DNA of 64,000 bases from the NCBI GenBank assembly GCA_000720375.1, contig JOAA01000013.1:248001-312000 (forward strand), written 5' to 3'. This DNA is from Rhodococcus rhodnii (GTDB taxonomy: Bacteria > Actinomycetota > Actinomycetes > Mycobacteriales > Pseudonocardiaceae). This document shows, piece after piece, positions 31,741 through 39,960 of the stretch; the first letter of the stretch is position 1, and each line of letters starts with the position of its first letter. The notes under the pieces were generated by a model. It worked only from the letters and a program-made list of their open reading frames with translations, was not told where the DNA came from and did no database searches. Both the position numbers and the translations under genes were made by a program.

Positions 31741-34700
31741 CTAGGTCAGGCGGGCGGCGACGGAAGCGACTTGTTGGCCGTCGTACCGGTCGAGCAGGTC
31801 CCGGATGCCGTCGGCGGTTTTCTGGCTGAGCCCCACCGTGCGGACGGCTTGGGCCCATTCCCAGTCGTCTTCGCCTGCGGCCAGCAGTTGCAAGCCGTGC
31901 CGGCCGTCGATCCTGCGGTGCAGGGCTCGTTGTGCGGCGGGCCAGCGGGCGATGATCTCGGCGAGGATGACGAGATGCCGGGCGTGCTCCGCGAGGTTTC
32001 CGGGATCAAGCCGGATCAGCACGCGGACGTAGTACTGCCAGATGGTGAGGATGCGTTTGGTTTCGCGGACTGAGAGCCCGGGTTGGTCCTTGAGGCGTTC
32101 GGTGAGCAGTTTGCGGATGTCTTCGTCGTGTTCGAGGACTTCGGCGACGGCGTTGACCACCGATGTGGTCAGCGGTGGCGCAGGGGTGCTCGCGACGGCC
32201 TGCGTTTCGGTCACGACTTTCTGGACGCCGCCGGCCGGTGTTTCCGCTGGTGCTGGTGGTGGCATGGAATACACGATCTCGCCGAGGAGGTTGTCGAGCA
32301 GGCCGTCGATGCGGTCTGCGGCGATCGGCGGGATCGTGATCGGCAGCTGGATGAGTTTGCGCAGGAAGCTCCAGCCTGGGCTGGGGTCGTCGCCGTGCAG
32401 CGGTTTTCCTTTGAGGGCACCGTAAATCTGGTCGAGGTGCGTGGCGACGGTGGTGGCGTCGAGGCAGAGCACGAACCGGGTGACCGGGAAGGTCCTGGTG
32501 ACGAAGAGGTTGATGGCCTCGAACACCTCGGCTGTGGTGCGTGGGGTGCAGCGGTCGAGGTCGTCGATGAACACGACCACGTGGTGACCGCTGCGTTTGA
32601 CGTCGTCAAGCACAGCGAAGACGTCGTGCTGGGCGAGATAGAGCTGGCCTGAGCGGGCGTTGTGGTACGGGTCGCGCAGTGCGTCATCGGTGGTGCCGCT
32701 TGGCACGGGACCGACGAAGAGTTCCGCGGGAAGGAAGTCGGCGGCTGGGTGTGTGCGGTATCGCCAGATGGAGTGCCCTACCCCGCTGATGAACGCGATG
32801 CCCGCGATGAGCAGTGCGATGTTGGACCCGGCGATCACCCAGTCGAACAGCCGATAGGTGTCGGTCGATCGGGCCATCTGCGCGACGAGCGGGACGGCCA
32901 GGGCGAGGACGGACACGGCCAGCAGTGGTGAGAGACAGCTTTTGCGGAGGGCTCGGCGTAGGCGCATCCGGTCGACGCGGTCGAGGTTGCGTTGGAACCA
33001 GTAGCGTTCGGTTGCCGGGGTTTGGTGGGGCAGAAGGGGTTTCTCGACGGCGCCGAGCAGGGTGGTGGTCAGTCCGGCCCAGACTTGTTCGCTGGTCTGA
33101 TGCGCCCACGGTTCGAAGTGGGCGGTGATCAGTGGCGGGTCGCCCGATTCCGGGTTGGCGCATGGCATCATCTCTTTGGTCCACAGTGGATCGCCGCGTC
33201 CGCTGAGGGCGCGGTCGGCTTCGTGGACTTTCAGTCCTTTTGCCTTCTTGGCTTCGAGTGTGGGCCGTGGCGTGGAGTTGAGTTCGCGGACGACGAGGTC
33301 GACGAGTGAGGTTTTGCCGATGCCCCAAGCGCCGTCGAGTGCGATCACGGTCGGGCCGGATTTGTCGTCGTCTTCGGTCGTGATGGGGGAGATGAGGTCG
33401 GTGAGTGCGCCGATCATGGCGTCGCGGTGCAGCAGGTCGGTGGTGGGTGGCCGGTCGCCGTAGCCGCGGGTGCGCAGTTCCCATGTGACGAGGGGTGGCG
33501 GTTCTTCACCCATCAGCGCCTGGATGACGCGGTTGCCGCGGGCTCTGTCGAGTGCGGCGGCGATTTGTGAGTCGCTGTTCGCGATCTCGGCGGCGGCCGT
33601 CATTTCCTCAAGGGTGAAGGAATCTCGCACCGTGACGACGAACGCCGATGCGAGCTCGGGGCGTCCGGCGGCGATGAGGTTGGCCCATCCGTCGGTGCTG
33701 GCCGTGGCGATGATGGGACATCGAATTCGGCGGTGTGCGAGGGTGATCAGCATTCGGTCGAGGGCATCAGGACGATTTTGGCGAAGCAGGTATCCGCTGA
33801 TGTCGTCGAGCCAGATCACCGCGTCGTCGATTTGCTTGCGGTCGGCGATGTCGCGGAGCGCTTCGGGTGTGGATGCGGGGATGATGTCCCACGTGGGCAG
33901 CGCGGCGACGATGGCTTCGTAGGCGCTTCGTGTCTTTCCGGTGCGTCGGTCGCCGGCTACGACGATGAGTCCGGTGCCCTTGGCTGCGGTCTCCAGCAGT
34001 TGGCTACGCAGTGCCGAGTCATGGTGGCGCGGGATGTAGCTGGGTGTTCGTTGGCTAGGAGTTGGGTGCACGCCGAGTTCGATTGGTCCTGGGATGGTCG
34101 CTGGTTGAACTGCTGTGTTGCGGATGAATGGTCTTCTGGGTGCTCGGTGGTAGCCGTGGAGGACTGGTTGTGGATAGAGGTTCGAAACGAGGGTGCGGGA
34201 CAGCTCCTCGTGGATGTCGTACAGGGTGAGAAGTTCTGGTCCTCCGGTGATTCCATTGCCCAGCAGTGCGAGTAGCTCTCCGGTGAAGGTGGTGTAGCGC
34301 CGTTCCGGGTGTACGGCTGCGAGGACTTGGGGTTCGGTGGCTCCGAGCAGGGTGACGTTGGACGGAAATTCCGAACGTGCTGCGGTTCCGGCGTAGGAGC
34401 AGTCGAGGATGATCGTGATGTCGATGGCCTGGTACGCGTCGAGTATTCGTTTCAGGTGGCCGAGGGACAGGTATGTGCCTGTTGTGCGGTCGAGGCCGAG
34501 GTTCAGGACGCCGTCGGTGACCTCGCTGTGTCCGATGAAGTAGATCAGCAGGCTGCCGTTGGGGCCGACCTGTGTCGCGGTGTGCAGGCTGCGTTCGAGG
34601 TCTATCGCGGTGGTGATGTCCAGTAGCAGCTGGCAGTTCTCGGGTGGCAGGCCCCAGATGCGTTTGTCGCACAACGCTTCGCGCACCGCGCGTTGGGTGA

Positions 34701-34824
34701 GTCCGGCTTTCAGGTCGGGCTCGCGGCGGCCCATTGATGAGCCGATCAGGATGGCTTGGGATTGCCGCGGGTCCGGCAGGGTTGACGGCGTGGCGCTGGA
34801 CATGTCTGGCATATCGGGCGCCAC
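31741..34824 (-). CDS. Caspase-like protease / P-loop NTPase / KAP NTPase fusion (candidate defence or cell-death protein)
   Basis: 1027 aa in one frame. Residues 20-220: caspase-like domain with His99 in LLIYFIGHSE and Cys142 in IILDCSYAG, the C14 His/Cys dyad. Residues 270-440: a first P-loop NTPase (Walker A GDRRTGKT 291-298, Walker B AVIWLDD 335-341). Residues 465-850: a KAP-type NTPase with Walker A GAWGIGKTS (498-506), two inserted membrane segments (about 631-650 and 661-682) and Walker B VVVFIDDLDRC (749-759). The C-terminal 175 residues are helical. KAP NTPases are membrane-linked regulators recruited to biological conflict systems, and caspase fusions execute cell suicide. The MerR gene ends 39 bp upstream on the same strand. 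GTG 34824 or ATG 34812 may start it. Confidence 0.82.
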   Translation of the reverse strand: MAPDMPDMSSATPSTLPDPRQSQAILIGSSMGRREPDLKAGLTQRAVREALCDKRIWGLPPENCQLLLDITTAIDLERSLHTATQVGPNGSLLIYFIGHSEVTDGVLNLGLDRTTGTYLSLGHLKRILDAYQAIDITIILDCSYAGTAARSEFPSNVTLLGATEPQVLAAVHPERRYTTFTGELLALLGNGITGGPELLTLYDIHEELSRTLVSNLYPQPVLHGYHRAPRRPFIRNTAVQPATIPGPIELGVHPTPSQRTPSYIPRHHDSALRSQLLETAAKGTGLIVVAGDRRTGKTRSAYEAIVAALPTWDIIPASTPEALRDIADRKQIDDAVIWLDDISGYLLRQNRPDALDRMLITLAHRRIRCPIIATASTDGWANLIAAGRPELASAFVVTVRDSFTLEEMTAAAEIANSDSQIAAALDRARGNRVIQALMGEEPPPLVTWELRTRGYGDRPPTTDLLHRDAMIGALTDLISPITTEDDDKSGPTVIALDGAWGIGKTSLVDLVVRELNSTPRPTLEAKKAKGLKVHEADRALSGRGDPLWTKEMMPCANPESGDPPLITAHFEPWAHQTSEQVWAGLTTTLLGAVEKPLLPHQTPATERYWFQRNLDRVDRMRLRRALRKSCLSPLLAVSVLALAVPLVAQMARSTDTYRLFDWVIAGSNIALLIAGIAFISGVGHSIWRYRTHPAADFLPAELFVGPVPSGTTDDALRDPYHNARSGQLYLAQHDVFAVLDDVKRSGHHVVVFIDDLDRCTPRTTAEVFEAINLFVTRTFPVTRFVLCLDATTVATHLDQIYGALKGKPLHGDDPSPGWSFLRKLIQLPITIPPIAADRIDGLLDNLLGEIVYSMPPPAPAETPAGGVQKVVTETQAVASTPAPPLTTSVVNAVAEVLEHDEDIRKLLTERLKDQPGLSVRETKRILTIWQYYVRVLIRLDPGNLAEHARHLVILAEIIARWPAAQRALHRRIDGRHGLQLLAAGEDDWEWAQAVRTVGLSQKTADGIRDLLDRYDGQQVASVAARLT

Positions 34825-34863
34825 GCCGGGTGGGATTACCTCTTGCTGGTCAGGCGTGCAAGG

Positions 34864-35757
34864 TCAGGCACGCAGTGCGGCGATGACCCATTCGAAGACC
34901 GGGACCGATGGCGGGCGCTGGGGCCAGCCGTTGATCGTGCCGAGCAGTGACCAGTAGAGCTCGACGCGGCGGTCGGAGAAGGTGGCCAGGGTGTCGGCGA
35001 GTTGCCTGCGTTCGTCGGCGGGCATGTCGGCTGGGATGATCCGGTGCAGGATCTCCTGGCCTTCCGGTGATGCCGGGTCGATGCCCGCGGCGAGTGCCGG
35101 TTCGGCGTGTTCGAACACCTTCTGCGGGTCGGCCTGTACGGGTGGTTCGACGTCGCTGGCGCCGGCGACGGCCATTTCCCGCACGCGGGCTTTGAACGTC
35201 GGGTCGGCGACCAGTTCGCCTAGTCGGATCCAGGCGTCGACCTGTTCGGGTGTGGGGTCGTCGGGCAGTTCGGCGGGCATGGTGCGCATGCCTTCGGCGA
35301 TGCGTGCGCCTTCTGGCCGTGACTCCACTCCCGCGAAGGCCTCATCGACGAATTCGTCGATGATCCGCTGCCGCTCCTGTGCGGACAGCTTGGCCAGTTC
35401 GTGCATCAGTTTCATCTCCTCGGTCGTACTGCCTCTTTTGGCGACCGAGCTGAGTACCGCTCTGCGTAGTCGCAGGGTGCGGATTTCCGTGTCCAGCGCG
35501 CGGACGTGCGCTTGGGCGACGTCCGCGACCGTGACTTGCTCGCGCAGGACTCGTTCGACGGTGTCGAGGTCGATGCCCAGTTCGCGCAGGGTGCGGACGA
35601 GGTCGAGCCTGGCCGCGGCTTCGGCGTCGTACATCCGGTAGTTGCCGGAGGTTCGTCCCGCGGGTGGGACGAGGCCGAGGTCGGACCAGAACCGTACGGT
35701 GCGCACCGGCAGGCCGGTGGTTCGGGCGAGCTGCCCGATGCTGAACAACTCGGTCAC
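34864..35757 (-). CDS. MerR family transcriptional regulator
   Basis: A 297-aa protein. Residues 1-75 form a MerR winged helix (FSIGQLARTTGLPVRTVRFWSDLGLVPPAGRT, NYRMYDAEAAARL), then a coiled-coil dimerisation helix (to about 120) and a long helical C-terminal domain, possibly TipAS-like ligand-binding. The start is GTG 35757. It is divergent from the alcohol dehydrogenase gene and 39 bp upstream of the caspase-KAP gene on the same strand, so it may control both. The dyad at 35776 lies 19 bp before its start. Confidence 0.85.
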   Translation of the reverse strand: MTELFSIGQLARTTGLPVRTVRFWSDLGLVPPAGRTSGNYRMYDAEAAARLDLVRTLRELGIDLDTVERVLREQVTVADVAQAHVRALDTEIRTLRLRRAVLSSVAKRGSTTEEMKLMHELAKLSAQERQRIIDEFVDEAFAGVESRPEGARIAEGMRTMPAELPDDPTPEQVDAWIRLGELVADPTFKARVREMAVAGASDVEPPVQADPQKVFEHAEPALAAGIDPASPEGQEILHRIIPADMPADERRQLADTLATFSDRRVELYWSLLGTINGWPQRPPSVPVFEWVIAALRA

Positions 35758-35775
35758 AGCGATCAGCCTCAACCT

Positions 35776-35788
35776 TCCAGCGACTGGA
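35776..35788. promoter_or_regulatory. MerR-type dyad (TCCAG-CGA-CTGGA)
   Basis: A perfect 5-3-5 inverted repeat. On the - strand TTGAGT lies just upstream and TTGAGGCT just downstream, with about 18-19 bp between, which resembles the long spacers of MerR-controlled promoters. It probably governs merR itself and the caspase-KAP gene. Confidence 0.5.
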
Positions 35789-35811
35789 GACTCAACTCGA
35801 TTATTTACCCC

Positions 35812-35826
35812 CGGTCTGACAGACCG
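35812..35826. promoter_or_regulatory. Perfect inverted repeat before the alcohol dehydrogenase gene
   Basis: CGGTCTG-A-CAGACCG, a perfect 7-1-7 repeat ending 36 bp before ATG 35863. Its position suits an operator, either for the MmyB-type regulator encoded just after the dehydrogenase or for the divergent MerR protein. Confidence 0.55.
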
Positions 35827-35862
35827 TGGTTGACCTGGCCGGACGGCGGCAGGGTTGGTGTC

Positions 35863-36888
35863 ATGAGTCGAGCGATGGTGGTGTCTGGTCCGGGTAGTGA
35901 GTTCGTGCTGGTGGATGTGGCCGAGCGGGTGCCGGGTGCGGGTGAGGTTCGGATTACGGTCGAGGCGTGTGGGGTGTGTCATTCGGATGCGATGATCACG
36001 GGTGGTCATCTGCCGGGTGTGCGGTTTCCGGCGACGGCTGGGCATGAGATCGCGGGTCGGATCGACGCGGTCGGTGCGGGTGTGTCGGGTTGGCAGGTCG
36101 GTGATCGGGTTGCGGTCGGGTGGTACGGCGGGAGTTGCGGGCGTTGTGATGCGTGCCGGTCTGGTGATGGTGTGCATTGCGCGCAGTCGTTGATTCCGGG
36201 TGTGTCGTATGCGGGTGGTTTCGCGGATTCGGTGGTGGTGCCGGCGGTGGCGTTGGCGGCGATTCCGGATGAGTTGACGGCGGTGGAGGCGGCGCCGTTG
36301 GCGTGTGCGGGTGTGACGGTGTTCAACGCGTTGCGGCGGAGTGTGGCTCGTGCGGGTGACACGGTGGCGGTGCTGGGTCTGGGTGGGTTGGGTCATCTGG
36401 GTGTGCAGTTCGCGGCGAGGATGGGTTTCCGGACGGTGGCGGTCGCGCGGGGTGTGGAGAAGGCGAAGCTGGCGCGGGATCTGGGTGCGGAGGTGTACAT
36501 CGATTCCACGGCGGAGGATGTGGCTGCGGGGTTGATGGCGTTGGGTGGTGCGAAGGTGGTGTTGGCGACGGTCACTGATGCGGCGGCGATGTCGGCGGCG
36601 TTCGAGGGTGTGGGGCGGCGTGGTGAGTTGGTGGTGGTCGGGGTGTCGGCGGAGCCGTTGGCGGTGTCGCCGTTGCAGTTGATCCACTCTGGACGCAGGG
36701 TGGTGGGGCATGCCTCGGGTGTGGCGGTGGATACGCAGGATGCGTTGCGGTTCGCGGCGCAGACGGGGGTGCGGCCGTGGGTGGAGGAGGTCGGCTTGGA
36801 GCAGGCGGGTGTGGCGATGGGCAGGATGATGAGTGGTCAGGCCCGGTTCCGGGTTGTGCTGACGACCGGAAATCAGATGGGGAACTAG
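35863..36888 (+). CDS. Zinc-dependent alcohol dehydrogenase
   Basis: A 341-aa MDR enzyme. Catalytic zinc ligands in CGVCHSDAMI and GHEIAGRIDAVG; structural zinc cysteines in GGSCGRCDACRSGDGVHC; the NAD(P) loop VLGLGGLGHLGVQFA. Length and zinc sites match class I/YahK-like dehydrogenases. Its stop codon directly abuts ATG 36889 of an MmyB-type regulator, so they are cotranscribed. The coding strand is unusually rich in G and T (many TTG, GTG and GGT codons) compared with the C-rich genes elsewhere. Confidence 0.88.
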   Translation: MSRAMVVSGPGSEFVLVDVAERVPGAGEVRITVEACGVCHSDAMITGGHLPGVRFPATAGHEIAGRIDAVGAGVSGWQVGDRVAVGWYGGSCGRCDACRSGDGVHCAQSLIPGVSYAGGFADSVVVPAVALAAIPDELTAVEAAPLACAGVTVFNALRRSVARAGDTVAVLGLGGLGHLGVQFAARMGFRTVAVARGVEKAKLARDLGAEVYIDSTAEDVAAGLMALGGAKVVLATVTDAAAMSAAFEGVGRRGELVVVGVSAEPLAVSPLQLIHSGRRVVGHASGVAVDTQDALRFAAQTGVRPWVEEVGLEQAGVAMGRMMSGQARFRVVLTTGNQMGN

Positions 36889-37728
36889 ATGGGTGACCTG
36901 GTCGAGTTCGGTGGTTTTCTGCGGGCCCGGCGGGAGGCGTTGCGTCCGGCGGATGTGGGTTTGTCGCAGGGTTCTCGGCGGCGTACGCCTGGGTTGCGCC
37001 GGGAGGAGGTCGCCGGGTTGGCGAGTATTTCCGCGGATTACTACGAGCGGCTCGAGCAGGCGCGTGGGGTGCGGCCGTCGGAGCAGGTGGTGGCGAGTGT
37101 GGCGCGGGCGTTGCGGTTGTCGACCGATGAGCGTGATCACTTGTTCGTGCTGGCGGGGTATCGCCCGCCGGCGCGGTTTTCCTCGAATGGTTTCGTTGAT
37201 CCGGGGTTGATGCATCTGCTGGACGCGTTGGTGACCACGCCGGCGCAGATCACCGATGATGTGTCCACTGTGGTCGCGCAGAATCCCTTGGCGGTGGCGT
37301 TGGTGGGGCAGTGGGCGCAGCGGTCGGGGCGGGATGCGAATGTGGTGTGGCGGTGGTTCACCGATCTGTCGAGCCGGGAGTTGTATCCGGTCGAGCAGCA
37401 TGCGGAGCAGGGCCGGTGTTTTGTGGCGGATCTGCGGTGGGCGGCGTTTCAGCCGGATCGGGATGATTCGGCGCAGCGGATGGTGGCTGATCTGCTGGCG
37501 TGCAGTGCGGAGTTCGCGGGGTTGTGGGAGTCGGGGGATGTGGAGCCGTTGCGGTCGTGTCGCAAGGTGATGACGCATCCGCGTGCTGGGCGGCTGGAGA
37601 TGCAGTGTGATGTGGTGTTGAGTCCCGGTACCGGGCATCGGCTGGTGATGTTCCGGCCGCAGCCTGGTACCGAGACGGCTGAGAGGATCGATTTCCTGCG
37701 GGTGCTGGGTACGCAGGAGTTGGCTTAG
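36889..37728 (+). CDS. XRE/MmyB-type transcriptional regulator
   Basis: A 279-aa paralogue of the regulator at 27705: FGGFLRARREALRPADVGLS, RRRTPGLRREEVAGLASIS, YYERLEQARGVRPS, then an MmyB-like C-terminal domain ending LVMFRPQPGTETAERIDFLRVLG. It starts immediately after the dehydrogenase stop (no gap), so one mRNA carries both. It probably represses its own operon in response to a small ligand related to the enzyme's substrate. The stop overlaps the convergent M20 stop by 4 bp. Confidence 0.9.
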   Translation: MGDLVEFGGFLRARREALRPADVGLSQGSRRRTPGLRREEVAGLASISADYYERLEQARGVRPSEQVVASVARALRLSTDERDHLFVLAGYRPPARFSSNGFVDPGLMHLLDALVTTPAQITDDVSTVVAQNPLAVALVGQWAQRSGRDANVVWRWFTDLSSRELYPVEQHAEQGRCFVADLRWAAFQPDRDDSAQRMVADLLACSAEFAGLWESGDVEPLRSCRKVMTHPRAGRLEMQCDVVLSPGTGHRLVMFRPQPGTETAERIDFLRVLGTQELA

Positions 37729-39026
37729 ACGGCCGACAGGAAGTGGTCGAGTACGCGGGTGCCGAAGCGCAGGCCGTCGACGGGGACGCGTTCGTCGACG
37801 CCGTGGGCCATGGCGCGGTAGTCGAAGCCTTCGGGCAGGGACAGCGGTGCGAATCCGTAGCCGGGGATGCCGAGGCGGGCGAAGGCTTTGGCGTCGGTTC
37901 CGCCGCCCATGCAGTAGGGCACGACGACCGCGTCGGGGTCTTGGGACTGGATCGCGGTGGCCATGGCGTCGAACCAGGGTGAGTCGACGGGGGCTTGGAT
38001 GGCGGGGTTGCGGTAGACGAATTCGCGGGTGACGCCGGGTCCGAGCAGTGAGTCGATGGTGGACAGCAGTTCTTGTTCGGTGCCGGGGAGTGTGCGGGTG
38101 TCGATTTCGGCGATGGCGGTCGACGGGATGACGTTGACCTTGTAGCCGGCTTTGAGCACGGTGGGCCGGGTGGAGTTGCGGACGGTGTTTTCGACCAGTG
38201 GTGCGGCTTTGCCGAGGCGGGCGAGTGTGGCGTCCACATCGGACAGGTCGACTTCGACGCCGAGTGCGGCGCCGGTGCGTTGCAGGAACGCGGTCACGGT
38301 GGGGGTGAGACGGATCGGCCAGTCGTGGTGGGCGATGCGGTCCAGTGTGGTGATGAGTTTGATGACGGCGTTGTCGTCGTTGCGGCGTGAGCCGTGGCCG
38401 GCGCGTCCGGTGGCGGTGAGGCGCAGGTGGGCGGTGCCGCGTTCGGCGGTGCCGATGGGGTAGAGCCGCACGGGTGCGCCGGTGGCGTTGGTGACGTGGT
38501 AGGAGTAGCCGCCGGATTCGCTGATGGTGGCGCCGCAGCCGTGGAACAGGCCGGGATGTTCGTCGACGAGCCATTCGGCGCCGTATGCGCCGGTGTCTTC
38601 TTCGTCGGCGACGAAGGCGAGCACGATGTCGCGGCGTGGTCTGCGGTCTTCGCGTGCCCAGGTGGTGAGCACGGTGAGGACCATGGCGATGAAGTCCTTC
38701 ATGTCGGTGGCGCCGCGGCCCCAGACGTAGCCGTCGGTGATTTCGCCGGAGAACGGGTCGCGTGACCATTGGGCGGGGTCGGCGGGGACGACGTCGAGGT
38801 GTCCTTGGACGAGCAGTGGGGGCAGGGTGGTGTCTGTTCCGCAGACCCGGGCGATGACGTTGCTTCTGCGTGCGTCGCGTTCGAGGATTTTGGATTCGAT
38901 GCCCGCGCCGGACAGTACGGTGGCGACGAGTTCGGCGGCGTCGCGTTCGCCGGCTGATTCGCCCCCGCCGTAGTTGGTGGTGTCCAGGCGGATCAGCCTT
39001 GAGCACAACTCTTCAACGTCATCCAT
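37725..39026 (-). CDS. M20 family metallopeptidase (ArgE/DapE/carboxypeptidase-like)
   Basis: A 433-aa zinc peptidase: VQGHLDVVP (first metal His and Asp), GRGATDMKDF (bridging Asp), AFVADEEDTGAYG (general base and metal Glu), RAGHGSRRN in the dimerisation domain, and MGGGTDAKAFA near the C-terminus. No signal peptide. Its ATG lies inside the 3' end of the M55 gene (8-bp overlap), so the two peptidases are made together. It probably cleaves imported dipeptides or an N-acyl amino acid. Confidence 0.88.
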   Translation of the reverse strand: MDDVEELCSRLIRLDTTNYGGGESAGERDAAELVATVLSGAGIESKILERDARRSNVIARVCGTDTTLPPLLVQGHLDVVPADPAQWSRDPFSGEITDGYVWGRGATDMKDFIAMVLTVLTTWAREDRRPRRDIVLAFVADEEDTGAYGAEWLVDEHPGLFHGCGATISESGGYSYHVTNATGAPVRLYPIGTAERGTAHLRLTATGRAGHGSRRNDDNAVIKLITTLDRIAHHDWPIRLTPTVTAFLQRTGAALGVEVDLSDVDATLARLGKAAPLVENTVRNSTRPTVLKAGYKVNVIPSTAIAEIDTRTLPGTEQELLSTIDSLLGPGVTREFVYRNPAIQAPVDSPWFDAMATAIQSQDPDAVVVPYCMGGGTDAKAFARLGIPGYGFAPLSLPEGFDYRAMAHGVDERVPVDGLRFGTRVLDHFLSAV

Positions 39027-39852
39027 AGATTCCCTCCACGGCGCCCGCCGCGATGGCGGTCACCACTTTGAACGCTTTCATGGCCTCGGTCATGGTGGGC
39101 GCGTCGAACCCGACTCGCCGTACGCCGGTCAGTTCCACGGTCGGGACGACCGCGGCGGCGTGGGCGAGGTGGGTGGCGTCGAATTCGACTTCGACGCGGT
39201 GCGGTGTGGCGTCACCGGCGTAGCGGCCCGCGTTTTTCATCCCCTCGGCTGCCTCGGTGCGGATGAGTTCAGCGGTCTGGGCCGGGGGTAGGCAGATGGC
39301 CGCGTACCGGCTGACGCATTCCTTTACTACGGCTACCCGTGCGTGGGGCACGTAATCGCGGGCGTCGTCACATGTCTTGTCATCGCCGGTGACCAGCAGG
39401 ACCGGGACGCCGTGTTCGGCGGCCATGGCGGCGTTGAGTCGTCCTTCGCTGGCGTGGACGCCGTCGAGCCAGACGCCGGTGATGGAGTTCTCCAGGTAGG
39501 TGTGGGCCAGGACGCCGTCGACGCCGGCGCCGGTGTGGTAGCCGAGGAACACCACGCCGTCCACGCCGGAGTCGATGCCTTGCATCATGGACAGTGGTTT
39601 GTGGCGGCCGGTGAGCATGGCGGCGCGGGTGTCGAGGTCTTCCAGCAGCAGGTTGCGCTGGGATGAGTGTGCTTCGTTGACGAACACGCTGGTCGCGCCG
39701 GCGTCGAACAACCCGGTGATGCAGGCGTTGACGTCGCTGGTGAACAGGCGTCGCATCCGCTGCCATTGCTCGGTGCCGGGCACGACGTCCTGGGTGTAGG
39801 TGACCCCCGTCGCGCCTTCCATATCGGCCGATATCATGATCCGCACGGCCAC
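39019..39852 (-). CDS. M55 family D-aminopeptidase (DppA-like)
   Basis: About 277 aa with the M55 metal-site start IMISADMEGATGVT, then SVFVNEAHSSQRNL, VVFLGYHTGAGVDGVLAHTY and GVPVLLVTGDDKTCDDA. DppA-type enzymes remove N-terminal D-amino acids, for example from D-Ala-D-Ala. GTG 39852 has an AAGGC site 8 nt upstream; GTG 39846 and ATG 39837 are alternatives. It is divergent from the dipeptide ABC operon, as in Bacillus where dppA belongs to the dipeptide permease operon. Confidence 0.88.
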   Translation of the reverse strand: MAVRIMISADMEGATGVTYTQDVVPGTEQWQRMRRLFTSDVNACITGLFDAGATSVFVNEAHSSQRNLLLEDLDTRAAMLTGRHKPLSMMQGIDSGVDGVVFLGYHTGAGVDGVLAHTYLENSITGVWLDGVHASEGRLNAAMAAEHGVPVLLVTGDDKTCDDARDYVPHARVAVVKECVSRYAAICLPPAQTAELIRTEAAEGMKNAGRYAGDATPHRVEVEFDATHLAHAAAVVPTVELTGVRRVGFDAPTMTEAMKAFKVVTAIAAGAVEGIYG

Positions 39853-39960
39853 ACCGTAGAGCCTTAAGTTACGTCTTGGCACGATCTGCCGGTACTCATT
39901 GACTTCTCAGGTTGATGAATGGTTACTTCTTTCCGAATTGCGGAGGAGAGGTGGTACGTC

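Noticed and set aside
36081..37728. Foreign origin of the dehydrogenase/MmyB pair because of G/T-rich codons
   Set aside because: The skew is toward G and T on the coding strand but overall GC stays high, and similar patterns are seen in parts of neighbouring genes; not enough to claim transfer.
34864..39006. A single 1380-aa open frame on the - strand covering MerR, dehydrogenase, regulator and M20 regions
   Set aside because: Only its last 297 codons are a real protein (MerR). The rest is arginine/histidine/proline-rich antisense reading of GC-rich genes and contains no domain.
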